Assembly (NCBI RefSeq): GCF_014205255.1
Contig: NZ_JACHNE010000001.1
Location: forward strand, 7,998,001-8,062,000
Source: Streptomyces caelestis
Lineage (GTDB): Bacteria > Actinomycetota > Actinomycetes > Streptomycetales > Streptomycetaceae
DNA: 64,000 nt
Direction: 5' to 3'
In this document: piece by piece, positions 1 to 7,164 of the stretch
Position numbering within the stretch: position 1 is the stretch's first letter
Layout: each line of letters opens with the position of its first letter
The notes under the pieces: model-generated
Databases searched by the model: none
What the model saw: the letters and a program-made list of their open reading frames with translations, nothing else
Told to the model about the DNA's origin: nothing
Translations under genes and position numbers: made by a program

Positions 1-1813
1 CGCCTATTTCCGCATCCGCTGCCGCGACGGCTCCCTGCGCTGGACTCACACGCAGGGCTACATCCGGCGCGACGGCACCGGACGGCCCCGCCGCATCATC
101 GGCATCGTCCGGGACGCCACCCGGGAACTCGCCGAGAGCGAGGCCCGCACCGACCAGGCCGCCCGGGACGAGGCCCGTCGGCAGCAGACCAGCGTCGTCG
201 AACTCACCACGGCCGCCCTCGCCCACGCCCGCACCGTCCAGGACGTCATCGACGTCCTCAAGGACACCCACGGCCTCACCCACCTGGGCGCCACCAGCCT
301 CGTCATGGGCCTGGTCGAGGCCGGCCGCATCCGCCTGGTCGCCGAGGGACCCTCGGACAGCTTCGTGCCCGGCACCCGCATCACCCGGATCGACGAGCCC
401 TACCCGATGAGCGAGGCCGTACGGACCCTCGCCCCCTGCTTCATCGAGTCGCCGGAGGAGTTCGCCGAGCGCTACCCGATCCTCTGGCCGCACATCACCG
501 GCCTGAACATCACGTCCGCCGCCTATCTGCCGCTCATCGTCCAGGCGCAGCCGATCGGCGCGATGGGCCTGCTCTACAGCGACCGGCACGGCTTCACCCC
601 CGAGGAGCGCAACATCCTCGTCGCCCTCGGCAGCAGCATCGCGCAGAGCCTCCAGCGGGCCATGTTCTACGAGCAGGAGATGGACCTCGCGCAGGGCCTG
701 CAGCAGGCCATGCTGCCCCGGACCATTCCGAGCGTGCCCGGGGCCGACATCGCCGTCCGCTACCGCGCCGCCACCATCGGCGGCTCCCTCGGCCGTGACA
801 TCGGCGGCGACTGGTACGACCTGATCCCGCTGCCCGGCGGCCGGGTCGGCGCCGTCATCGGTGACGTCCAGGGCCACGACACGCACGCGGCCGCCGTCAT
901 GGGCCAGTTGCGCATCGTGCTGCGCGCCTACGCCGCCGAAGGGCACACCCCGGCGACCGTGATGGCCCGCGCCTCCGTCTTCCTGCACGAACTCGACACC
1001 GACCGCTCCGCGACCTGCCTCTACGCGGAGGCCGACCTGTCCACCGGCGTGCTCCAGATGGTCCGGGCGGGCCATATCGATCCGCTCGTACGGCAGACCG
1101 ACGGCTCCTGCCGCCGCGTCACCGTCCCGGGCGGTCTGCCGCTCGGCCTGTCCGCCGAGTTCGGCCGCCTCGACTACCCGGTGGGCACCGTGGAACTGGA
1201 CCCGGGCGAGACCCTGCTGCTGTGCACCGACGGCCTGGTGGAGCAGCCCGGCGCCGACCTCGACGACGGCATGCGCACCCTCACGGCGCTCGTCGCCACC
1301 GGTCCCGACGACGTACGGGACCTCGCCGACCGGCTCATCGACGTGGCCGCCGAACGCGGTGGCGACGACGACGTGGCGCTGCTCCTGCTGCGCCGGCGCG
1401 GCCCGGACGGCCCGCAGTCCGGCCGCCGGCTCCAGCGACACGTCGCCCCCGGCGATCCGGCGGCCCTGTCCGAGGCCCGGCACATGATCCACACCACGGT
1501 GGGCGTCTGGGGAGCCCGGGACCGCGCCGACGAGATCGAACTGGTCGCCGACGAGCTGATCACCAACGCCCTGCTGCACACCGAGGGCTCCGCGATCGTC
1601 ACCCTGCGGGCCCTCAGCGGCTCCGAGCGCCGGCTGCGCGTCGAGGTCGAGGACTCCTCCAGCGCCCTGCCGCGCCGCCGCGAGGCGGGCGAGTCGGGCG
1701 TCTCCGGGCGGGGCCTGCTGCTGGTCGAGCTGCTCACCGACGTGTGGGGCGTGGAGGCACGCGGCGGCGGCAAGGCCGTGTGGTGCGAGTTCGTGGTGCC
1801 CGACCTCGACTGA
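1..1813 (+). CDS. PAS-GAF-SpoIIE phosphatase with C-terminal ATPase domain (5' end outside window)
   Basis: The reading frame is open from base 2, so the start lies upstream; about 603 residues are visible. They begin in the end of a PAS/PAC domain (RDGSLRWTHTQGY), followed by a GAF domain (about residues 60-220). A PP2C/SpoIIE Ser/Thr phosphatase domain follows (about 226-460) with the metal-binding GGDWYD and GDVQGHD motifs and LLLCTDGLVE. From about 477 there is a HATPase_c_2 domain with an N-box (ELVADELITNALLHT) and a GRGLLLVEL glycine box. In Streptomyces such proteins act in the cytoplasm on anti-sigma/anti-anti-sigma partner switches; the ATPase part resembles RsbW-type kinases. No anti-anti-sigma gene is adjacent here, so the target is unknown. 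The GTG/ATG codons near base 305 are internal, not the start. Confidence 0.9.
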   Translation, partial: AYFRIRCRDGSLRWTHTQGYIRRDGTGRPRRIIGIVRDATRELAESEARTDQAARDEARRQQTSVVELTTAALAHARTVQDVIDVLKDTHGLTHLGATSLVMGLVEAGRIRLVAEGPSDSFVPGTRITRIDEPYPMSEAVRTLAPCFIESPEEFAERYPILWPHITGLNITSAAYLPLIVQAQPIGAMGLLYSDRHGFTPEERNILVALGSSIAQSLQRAMFYEQEMDLAQGLQQAMLPRTIPSVPGADIAVRYRAATIGGSLGRDIGGDWYDLIPLPGGRVGAVIGDVQGHDTHAAAVMGQLRIVLRAYAAEGHTPATVMARASVFLHELDTDRSATCLYAEADLSTGVLQMVRAGHIDPLVRQTDGSCRRVTVPGGLPLGLSAEFGRLDYPVGTVELDPGETLLLCTDGLVEQPGADLDDGMRTLTALVATGPDDVRDLADRLIDVAAERGGDDDVALLLLRRRGPDGPQSGRRLQRHVAPGDPAALSEARHMIHTTVGVWGARDRADEIELVADELITNALLHTEGSAIVTLRALSGSERRLRVEVEDSSSALPRRREAGESGVSGRGLLLVELLTDVWGVEARGGGKAVWCEFVVPDLD

Positions 1814-1835
1814 CCTCACGTGGCACTCTGGATTC

Positions 1836-2699
1836 ATGCCGGAACTCCCCGAGGTCGAGGCGCTCAAGGACTTCCTCGCCGAGCACCTCGTCGGCCACGA
1901 GATCGTGCGGGTGCTGCCCGTCGCGATCAGCGTCCTGAAGACGTACGACCCGCCCCTGTCCGCTCTGGAGGGCCACGAGGTCGTCGCCGTACGCCGGTAC
2001 GGCAAGTTCCTCGACGTCGGGACCGCGGACGGTCCGCACTTCGTGACGCACCTGGCCCGCGCCGGCTGGCTGCACTGGAAGGACCGCCTCCCCGACGGCC
2101 CGCCCCGCCCCGGCAAGGGCCCCCTCGCCCTGCGCGTGGCCCTGGAGACCGGCGCCGGCTTCGACCTGACCGAGGCCGGCACCCAGAAGCGGCTCGCGGT
2201 GTACGTCGTGGCCGACCCGCAGGAGGTCCCGGGCGTCGCCCGGCTCGGCCCGGACCCCCTGGCCGACGACTTCGACCAGGCCCGCCTCGCGGAGCTCCTG
2301 GCCGGTGAACGGCGGCAGCTCAAGGGCGCGTTGCGCGACCAGAGCCTGATCGCCGGGGTGGGCAACGCCTACAGCGACGAGATCCTGCACGCGGCGAAGA
2401 TGTCGCCCTTCAAACTGGCCGCGTCCCTGACCGAGGAGGAGACCGGGCGGCTGTACGCGGCCCTGCGCGACACGCTCACCGAGGCCGTCGAACGCTCCCG
2501 GGGCGTGGCGGCCGGCCGGCTGAAGGCGGAGAAGAAGAGCGGCCTGCGCGTGCACGGCCGCACCGGCGAGCCCTGCCCGGTGTGCGGCGACACCGTGCGG
2601 GAGGTGTCCTTCAGCGACTCCTCGCTCCAGTACTGCCCGACCTGCCAGACCGGCGGCAGACCACTGGCGGACCGCAGGATGTCCCGGCTGCTGAAGTGA
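1836..2699 (+). CDS. Fpg/Nei-family DNA glycosylase/AP lyase
   Basis: A 287-residue base-excision-repair enzyme. It opens with MPELPEVE; after Met removal the N-terminal Pro is the catalytic nucleophile and the next Glu the acid. A VRRYGKFL segment follows, then a helix-two-turn-helix region (LKGALRDQSLIAGVGNAYSD) and a C-terminal zinc finger with two CxxC pairs (CPVCG, CPTCQ). These are the full set of family landmarks, and the length is normal. The family removes oxidised bases and cuts the abasic strand. Whether it prefers oxidised purines (Fpg) or pyrimidines (Nei) cannot be told by eye. It starts 22 bases after the phosphatase stop and may be cotranscribed with it. It converges on a broken phosphatase gene. 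Confidence 0.93.
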   Translation: MPELPEVEALKDFLAEHLVGHEIVRVLPVAISVLKTYDPPLSALEGHEVVAVRRYGKFLDVGTADGPHFVTHLARAGWLHWKDRLPDGPPRPGKGPLALRVALETGAGFDLTEAGTQKRLAVYVVADPQEVPGVARLGPDPLADDFDQARLAELLAGERRQLKGALRDQSLIAGVGNAYSDEILHAAKMSPFKLAASLTEEETGRLYAALRDTLTEAVERSRGVAAGRLKAEKKSGLRVHGRTGEPCPVCGDTVREVSFSDSSLQYCPTCQTGGRPLADRRMSRLLK

Positions 2700-2701
2700 C
2701 C

Positions 2702-3211
2702 GTCCCCGCCCTCACCGGGGCGGGCCCCGACCACTCGGACACGAGGTGGGTCGCGTCGTCCCGCAGCCGGCTGGTGGACGAGTCCAGGATGGAGTGGATG
2801 AGGCGCCGCAGCGTCTCGGGCGCCAGCTCGCCCGCCGCAGTCGCCCGGATGATGTAGTCGCCGAACCACTCCAGCCCGAACTCCGCGCCGTCGGCCCCCT
2901 GGCCTCGGTGACCCCGTCGGTGTACATCAGCACCCGGTCGCCCGGCTTCAGCCCGACTCGGACTCCTCCACCCGCGGGGACCGGGTGCGGTGGGTCCAGC
3001 CCGCGAGCGAGTCGTCGACGAGCAGGGGCGGGGCGACATCGGTGAGCGGGACGAGCCGGCGCTGCTGGAGGTCGGCGAGACAGACCACCGAGTGCTGGAG
3101 TCCCAGGGCCCTGGTGCAGCGGGCCGCCGCGGTGGTCAGGTCCAGCGCCGAGGTCTCCGGATCGGCGAGGAACTCCTCCAGGCGACCGTCGCCGGTCTCC
3201 GCCGTCGCCAC
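2702..3211 (-). pseudogene. Broken SpoIIE/PP2C phosphatase (GAF start and PP2C end only)
   Basis: On the minus strand an ORF starts at 3211 and gives about 80 residues of GAF-like sequence (CTRALGLQHSVVCLADLQQ), then stops. Immediately downstream, in another frame, comes the end of a PP2C domain: PGDRVLMYTDGVTEARG. A further frame change leads to FGLEWFGDYIIRATAAGE and DDATHLVSEW. The GAF start is thus joined near 2950-2965 to the last third of the phosphatase, with the catalytic centre (GGDWYD, GDVxGHG) missing, and there is a second frame slip near 2900. The normal length would be about 390 residues. This is a deletion remnant with no expected activity. The end coordinate is approximate because the frame runs into the convergent glycosylase gene. 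Confidence 0.8.
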
Positions 3212-3319
3212 CTCGTCTCCCCTCGCCGGGACCGCGGCACCCGGGACCTCCCGGGTGTGTCGTCCAGCAGTCTCACACCGGCGTGCGGGGAGCGCCCGGC
3301 GGCAGGGGCGGACGGATGG

Positions 3320-3973
3320 TCAGCGCGGCTGGAGCCTGACCAGGATCTCCCCGGCCGCCGAGCGGATCTCGTAGCGGGCGATCTCCGCCGGATGCATGGA
3401 CGAGCTGGCCATCATCGTGTTGGGATGGGCGTCGTGGCCGGGCCCGTGCCAGCTGGTCGCTGTCTCCTCCGTGCCGTCGAGGCCGATGATCACCAGGTGG
3501 CAGGCGCGGGGGCCCGACGCGTCCTTCACCTTCAGCTCGACCTGGCTGCCCGAGGCCTCGTCCTCCGTCGTGACCTGCGCCCACACACCCGTCCGCGCAT
3601 CGGTCGCCGCGACCGTCAGGGGCCCCTCGTCGCCGCCCTCGGCCATCATCGCGATCCCCGGTACCGACACGGCGAACACCACCGACGCGGCCAGGGCGAA
3701 CAGCATGCGTCTGCGGCCGGCCCGGCGCCGGGTCGCCACCTCGGCCAGCAGCCGGTCCAGCATGCGCGGCCCGGGCTGCGCCGTCGGGTGCACGAACCGT
3801 GGCGTCGCCCGGCGGTACAGCATCAACTGCCGTGCCGTCGGGCCGAATTCCGTCACCTCTGCGGCGCACCGAGGGCACTCCATGAGGTGGTCCTCGAAGC
3901 GGAAGGCCTCCGCCTCGTCCAGCACGCCGAGCGCGTAGGCGCCGACGTCGCGATGCCGTTCCAGGGACCTCAT
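3320..3973 (-). CDS. Membrane-anchored anti-sigma factor (zinc-finger type)
   Basis: 217 residues. The N-terminus has the zinc-binding anti-sigma (ZAS) pattern, an early HRDVGAYALG segment followed by HLMECPRC, which normally grips an ECF sigma factor in the cytoplasm. One membrane helix lies at about residues 93-112 (LFALAASVVFAVSVPGIAM). About 105 residues follow outside the membrane and resemble the anti-sigma-K C-terminal fold (AATDARTGVWAQV). It is the third gene on this strand after an ECF sigma gene (4787-5311) and an unknown protein, so it is the probable partner of that sigma factor. ATG start with GAGGA upstream. A promoter-like pair shared with the neighbouring gene lies about 50 bases upstream (see 4027-4053). 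Confidence 0.86.
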   Translation of the reverse strand: MRSLERHRDVGAYALGVLDEAEAFRFEDHLMECPRCAAEVTEFGPTARQLMLYRRATPRFVHPTAQPGPRMLDRLLAEVATRRRAGRRRMLFALAASVVFAVSVPGIAMMAEGGDEGPLTVAATDARTGVWAQVTTEDEASGSQVELKVKDASGPRACHLVIIGLDGTEETATSWHGPGHDAHPNTMMASSSMHPAEIARYEIRSAAGEILVRLQPR

Positions 3974-4026
3974 GCCGAATCCTCGTGCCGTTGGGTGCGG
4001 GTGGGGTTACTCCTTGCTCCCACCGG

Positions 4027-4053
4027 TACGGACCAGGCAGCGGAATCACTCAA
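4027..4053 (-). promoter_or_regulatory. Candidate ECF promoter of the anti-sigma gene
   Basis: Read on the minus strand: TTGAGT (4053-4048), 15 bases, TCCGTA (4032-4027). The same layout with the same 15-base spacer occurs upstream of the neighbouring gene (4710-4736), with further matches around it (CCGG before TTGAGT, CTG inside the spacer). The start codon is 54 bases downstream of the -10 element. Two copies with identical spacing at the two genes next to an ECF sigma gene suggest recognition by that sigma. This is inference from two sites only. Confidence 0.45.
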
Positions 4054-4124
4054 GCCGGTGACACAATCGCAACCAAAGGATTCGGAGCGCTCCGGCCCGC
4101 GGATTGGTCCGGGGCCGCAGAAAT

Positions 4125-4634
4125 CTAAAAAAGATGGATGGCGAGGTGTCCCAGCGGCAGTCCGAGCTGCCAGGCGGGCGTCCAGACCTTCGGCCCCTCG
4201 TCCTCCCCGACCACCGGAGCGCCGCCCGGCACCGCGTTCAGGTCGGGCGCGAGCAGCTCCGTCTCCTGGAGCCAGCGCCAGGCCTCCTCCGCCAGGTCCA
4301 GGTCCGGCGCGGGCCGGCCCGACTGCGCGGCTCGGGCGGCGAGCTCGGCCAGCCGCTCGCGCACCCACTCCTGCCACGGCTGGTCGTACGCCGTCAGTGA
4401 CAGCCAGGTCTCCAGCTGCGTGACGACCCGGATACCGGACAGCTCCCCCTCGGTGTCGGAGAGGAAGATGGTCAGCGCCAGGGCATCCCGCCCCGCGCGG
4501 AACTCGAAGGACGTCGGCGGCATCAGATCGCCGGTCCGCAGCAGTTCGTCGGCGATGTACTCGGCGTACAACCACGCCATGGGGACGGTCAGTTCGCCGC
4601 CGCCGTCCGTGTTCTCGTGACCTCTGTGCAGCAT
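4125..4634 (-). CDS. Hypothetical protein in the ECF sigma cluster
   Basis: 170 residues, acidic, with no signal peptide or membrane helix, so probably cytoplasmic. I recognise no domain. Helical stretches rich in Trp, Leu and Glu (WLYAEYIADELL, WQEWVRERLAELAARA, LAEEAWRWLQETELL) suggest a small alpha/beta fold. I place the start at the ATG at 4634 because a GGAGGAAGG purine run lies just upstream; an in-frame extension to 4736 is possible but its sequence is low-quality (Arg/Gly/Pro rich). The gene lies between the sigma factor and the anti-sigma factor with about 150-base gaps on each side. It has its own candidate promoter matching the one of the anti-sigma gene, so it may belong to the same regulon. 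Confidence 0.72.
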   Translation of the reverse strand: MLHRGHENTDGGGELTVPMAWLYAEYIADELLRTGDLMPPTSFEFRAGRDALALTIFLSDTEGELSGIRVVTQLETWLSLTAYDQPWQEWVRERLAELAARAAQSGRPAPDLDLAEEAWRWLQETELLAPDLNAVPGGAPVVGEDEGPKVWTPAWQLGLPLGHLAIHLF

Positions 4635-4709
4635 CCCTTCCTGCCTTCCTCCGGTACGTGCGCGTCGCCCGACACCGGGCCCCCGGGGCGCTGACGGCCC
4701 CATCCGGAA

Positions 4710-4736
4710 CACGGATGGGAACAGCCGATTACTCAA
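4710..4736 (-). promoter_or_regulatory. Candidate ECF promoter of the hypothetical gene
   Basis: Read on the minus strand: TTGAGT (4736-4731), a 15-base spacer, then TCCGTG (4715-4710), about 76 bases before the ATG at 4634. It matches the element in front of the anti-sigma gene in both boxes and in spacer length. No copy was found in front of the sigma gene itself. Confidence 0.45.
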
Positions 4737-4786
4737 CCGGGGTCCTCAGCAAGGCGCTTTACGGAGGTTTGACTCAGTCATGGGTT

Positions 4787-5311
4787 TCAGCGCAGGTCGG
4801 CGGCGTATCCCGGAAGCACCCGGCGCAGGGCGCGCAGCGCGTAGTACGCGCGGGACTTCACGGTACCGGGCGGGATGCCGAGGGTCGCCGCGGCTTCCGC
4901 CACACTCGCCCCCTGGAAGTACACGAGCACCAGGACTTCACGGTGTTCCGGAGTGAGTGTCTTCACAGCTTGGCGGACGTCGAGCATCGCCGCGGCCCGC
5001 TCGGCGTGGTCGGAGATGACCCGCGCGTTCTCCAGCACCGCGTCGCCGACCTCGGCGGGCCGGGCCTGCCGGGCTCGCCGGGCGTCGATCGCGAGCCGTC
5101 GCCCGACGGTCATCAGCCAGGGCCGTACGGAGTCGAAGTCGTCGGCGCGCAGCGCCTCGGGGTGCTGCCAGGCACGCACCAGCGTCTCCTGGACCAGGTC
5201 CTCCGCGCGCTGCCGGTCGCCGTCGCAGAGCCGGAGCAGGAGCGCGAAAAGGGGCCGGCCGTGCTCCCGCTGCAGTGCGGCGAGCTCGTGCTCGGCGGTC
5301 GTCCCGTTCAT
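4787..5311 (-). CDS. ECF RNA polymerase sigma factor
   Basis: 174 residues from the ATG at 5311; an in-frame ATG at 5332 is an alternative and neither has a strong ribosome site. Region 2 is visible as AEDLVQETLVRAWQHPEAL, including the usual acidic 'DLVQE' core contact. Region 4 is EHREVLVLVYFQGASVAEAA followed by the TVKSRAYYALRALR recognition helix. No extra domain is present. It directs RNA polymerase to a small stress regulon and is normally held by a membrane anti-sigma factor; the ZAS protein at 3320-3973 is the obvious candidate. It is divergent from the CapA-like gene, with 244 bases between them holding a perfect tandem 12-base repeat. The inducing signal is unknown. Confidence 0.9.
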   Translation of the reverse strand: MNGTTAEHELAALQREHGRPLFALLLRLCDGDRQRAEDLVQETLVRAWQHPEALRADDFDSVRPWLMTVGRRLAIDARRARQARPAEVGDAVLENARVISDHAERAAAMLDVRQAVKTLTPEHREVLVLVYFQGASVAEAAATLGIPPGTVKSRAYYALRALRRVLPGYAADLR

Positions 5312-5406
5312 GAGAGTGGATCCGGCCGTCATGGCCGTATGCCACCGCAGGGCGCAGCAGGGGGGACAGGGCACGTACCGGCCTGTGCGGCGGACGGTCG
5401 ATCGCG

Positions 5407-5430
5407 TCGACGAACGGTTCGACGAACGGT
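5407..5430. repeat. Perfect tandem 12-base repeat in the sigma/capA intergenic region
   Basis: TCGACGAACGGT occurs twice head to tail (5407-5418 and 5419-5430), about 100 bases upstream of the sigma gene start. Roughly one helical turn separates the copies, as for a regulator binding site on one face of DNA, though a chance slippage duplication is equally possible. Confidence 0.6.
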
Positions 5431-5555
5431 CGGGGCGCCCGGCCATGTGGGTGCCGGACGGGCTGATGGGCGTGTCGGAGCCGCGTGGGGAGCTGTGAGC
5501 CTTCTTTCCTGTTCGTGTGTAAATACGACCACAACGCCCACAGTGGGGTGAATGG

Positions 5556-6710
5556 ATGATCGCACGCAGTCGACAGGCGGCCCTGGCCCTGACCGTCGCC
5601 CTCGCCGCGGGTGCCGCCTGCCAGGCCCGCAGCCACGAACCCACCGGCCCCGGACGCCCGGCACCGTCCGTGGCCGGACCCCGCGGCTTCACACTGGTCG
5701 CCTCCGGCGACGTCCTCCCGCACAGCACGATCATCGACCGGGCCGGCTTCGACGCCGGCGGCACCGGCTACGACTTCCGGCCGATGCTCGCGGGGATCCG
5801 CTCCGTCGTCTCCCGCGCCGACGTGGCCCTGTGCCACATGGAGACCGTCTACGGCGCGAACGGCGACTACACCGGCTACCCCGCCTTCAAGTCCCCGCCC
5901 GAGGTCGCCCGGGCCCTCGCCGCCACCGGCTACGACGGCTGCTCCACCGCCTCCAACCACACCCTCGACGACGGCGCCGACGGCATCCGCCGCACCCTCG
6001 ACGCCCTCGACCGCGCGGGCGTACGGCACGCCGGCTCGGCACGCGCCGAGGAGGAGGCCCGTACGGTGACGGTCCTCCAGGCGGGACCGGCGAAGATCGC
6101 CCACCTCGCCTACACCTACGGCACCAACGGCATCCCGCTCCCGGACGGACAGCCCTGGGCCGTGAACCTCATCGACGAGGCCCGGGTCCTCGCGGACGCC
6201 CGGGCCGCGCGCCGGGCCGGCGCCGACGTGGTCGTCGTCTCCCTGCACTGGGGCACCGAGTGGCAGGACGCCCCCGACGAGCAGCAGCTGACCCTGGCCC
6301 GCAGCCTCACCGCCGCCCGTAGCGAGGGCCGCCCCGACATCGACCTGATCCTCGGCACCCACGCGCACGTCCCGCAGGCCTACGAGAAGGTCAACGGCAC
6401 CTGGGTGATCTACGGCATGGGCGACCAGATCGCCGGCGAGATGACCAACCACCAGGGCGCCCGGGACCCGCGCGGCAACCAGTCCACCCTCGGCCGCTTC
6501 ACCTTCGCCCCGCCCGCCCGGCCGGGCGGGCGCTGGGAGGTGACGAAGGCAGAGTTCGTCCCGCAGCTGTTCGACGTCGACGCCGGCCGGGTCGTCAACC
6601 TCAACCGGGCGATCGCCCAGGGCGCCGGCGTCGAGGCCGTCCGCGACCGCATCCGCGACGTCGTGCTCAGCCGGGGCGCGGCCGAGGACGGCCTGGTGAT
6701 GGGGGAGTAG
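5556..6710 (+). CDS. CapA-family (PgsA/metallophosphatase-like) exported protein
   Basis: 384 residues. An N-terminal signal (ALALTVALAAGAACQA) ends in a cysteine that could be a lipoprotein site, although Gly at -3 is atypical. The body is the CapA domain seen in poly-gamma-glutamate synthesis proteins, a metallophosphatase-like fold: SGDVLPHSTI, DVALCHMET, GYDGCSTASNHTLDDG, VVSLHWGTEW, LILGTHAHVPQAYE. The Asp, Asn-His, His and HAH positions usual for metal binding are retained. It probably acts at the outer membrane face on a surface polymer; the substrate is unknown and no capB/capC genes are nearby. Two ATGs occur (5552 and 5556); only 5556 is in frame. GTGGGGTG lies just upstream. Confidence 0.85.
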   Translation: MIARSRQAALALTVALAAGAACQARSHEPTGPGRPAPSVAGPRGFTLVASGDVLPHSTIIDRAGFDAGGTGYDFRPMLAGIRSVVSRADVALCHMETVYGANGDYTGYPAFKSPPEVARALAATGYDGCSTASNHTLDDGADGIRRTLDALDRAGVRHAGSARAEEEARTVTVLQAGPAKIAHLAYTYGTNGIPLPDGQPWAVNLIDEARVLADARAARRAGADVVVVSLHWGTEWQDAPDEQQLTLARSLTAARSEGRPDIDLILGTHAHVPQAYEKVNGTWVIYGMGDQIAGEMTNHQGARDPRGNQSTLGRFTFAPPARPGGRWEVTKAEFVPQLFDVDAGRVVNLNRAIAQGAGVEAVRDRIRDVVLSRGAAEDGLVMGE

Positions 6711-6714
6711 GGCC

Positions 6715-7160
6715 TCACTCGCCGTCAGGGCGGCGCCTTGCCGGCTCCGAGCGACGGTAGGAGTACGCGAAGTAGACCACGAGCCTCAGCGCGAACCAGA
6801 CGGCGAACCGCGCCCAGGCCACTGGAGGAAGGTGATGAGCCAGATCGACAAGACGATGCCCACCGCCGGCACGACCGGCATCCACGGCGTACGGAAGGTG
6901 CGCGGCAGGTCCGGCTGCCGGTGGCGCAGCACGATCACCGCCGCGCACACCACCACGAACGCCAGCAGGATGCCGATGTTGGTCAGCTCGGCCGCCTCGC
7001 CGATCGGCAGGAACGCGGCGATGGCGGCCGACGCGAACCCCACGATCCAGGTGACCCGCGTGGGCACGTGCCGCGTCGGGTGCGTCTTGGCGAACCACTG
7101 GGGCAGCAGCCCGTCACGGGACATCGAGAACCACACGCGGGTCACGCCCAGCATGAACGT
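6715..7160 (-). pseudogene. Amino-acid permease (APC family), C-terminal fragment
   Basis: About 120 residues of a cationic amino-acid transporter remain, starting at LGVTRVWFSMSRDGLLP, a loop usually found around residue 330-350 of a roughly 490-residue protein. Membrane helices follow (IVGFASAAIAAFLPI, NIGILLAFVVVCAAVIVL, VPAVGIVLSIWLITFLQW). Near 6818-6825 the frame slips by one, and the last helix (FAVWFALRLVVYFAYSYRRSE) continues in the next frame to the stop at 6715. The front two-thirds is absent: at about 7155-7165 the sequence switches directly into a gene on the other strand (lysX relic). Non-functional on both counts. Confidence 0.82.
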
Positions 7161-7164
7161 CGGG

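Noticed and set aside
1836..2699. Possible housekeeping mutM call for the glycosylase
   Set aside because: Fpg and Nei cannot be separated by eye here and Streptomyces carries several paralogues, so no symbol was given.
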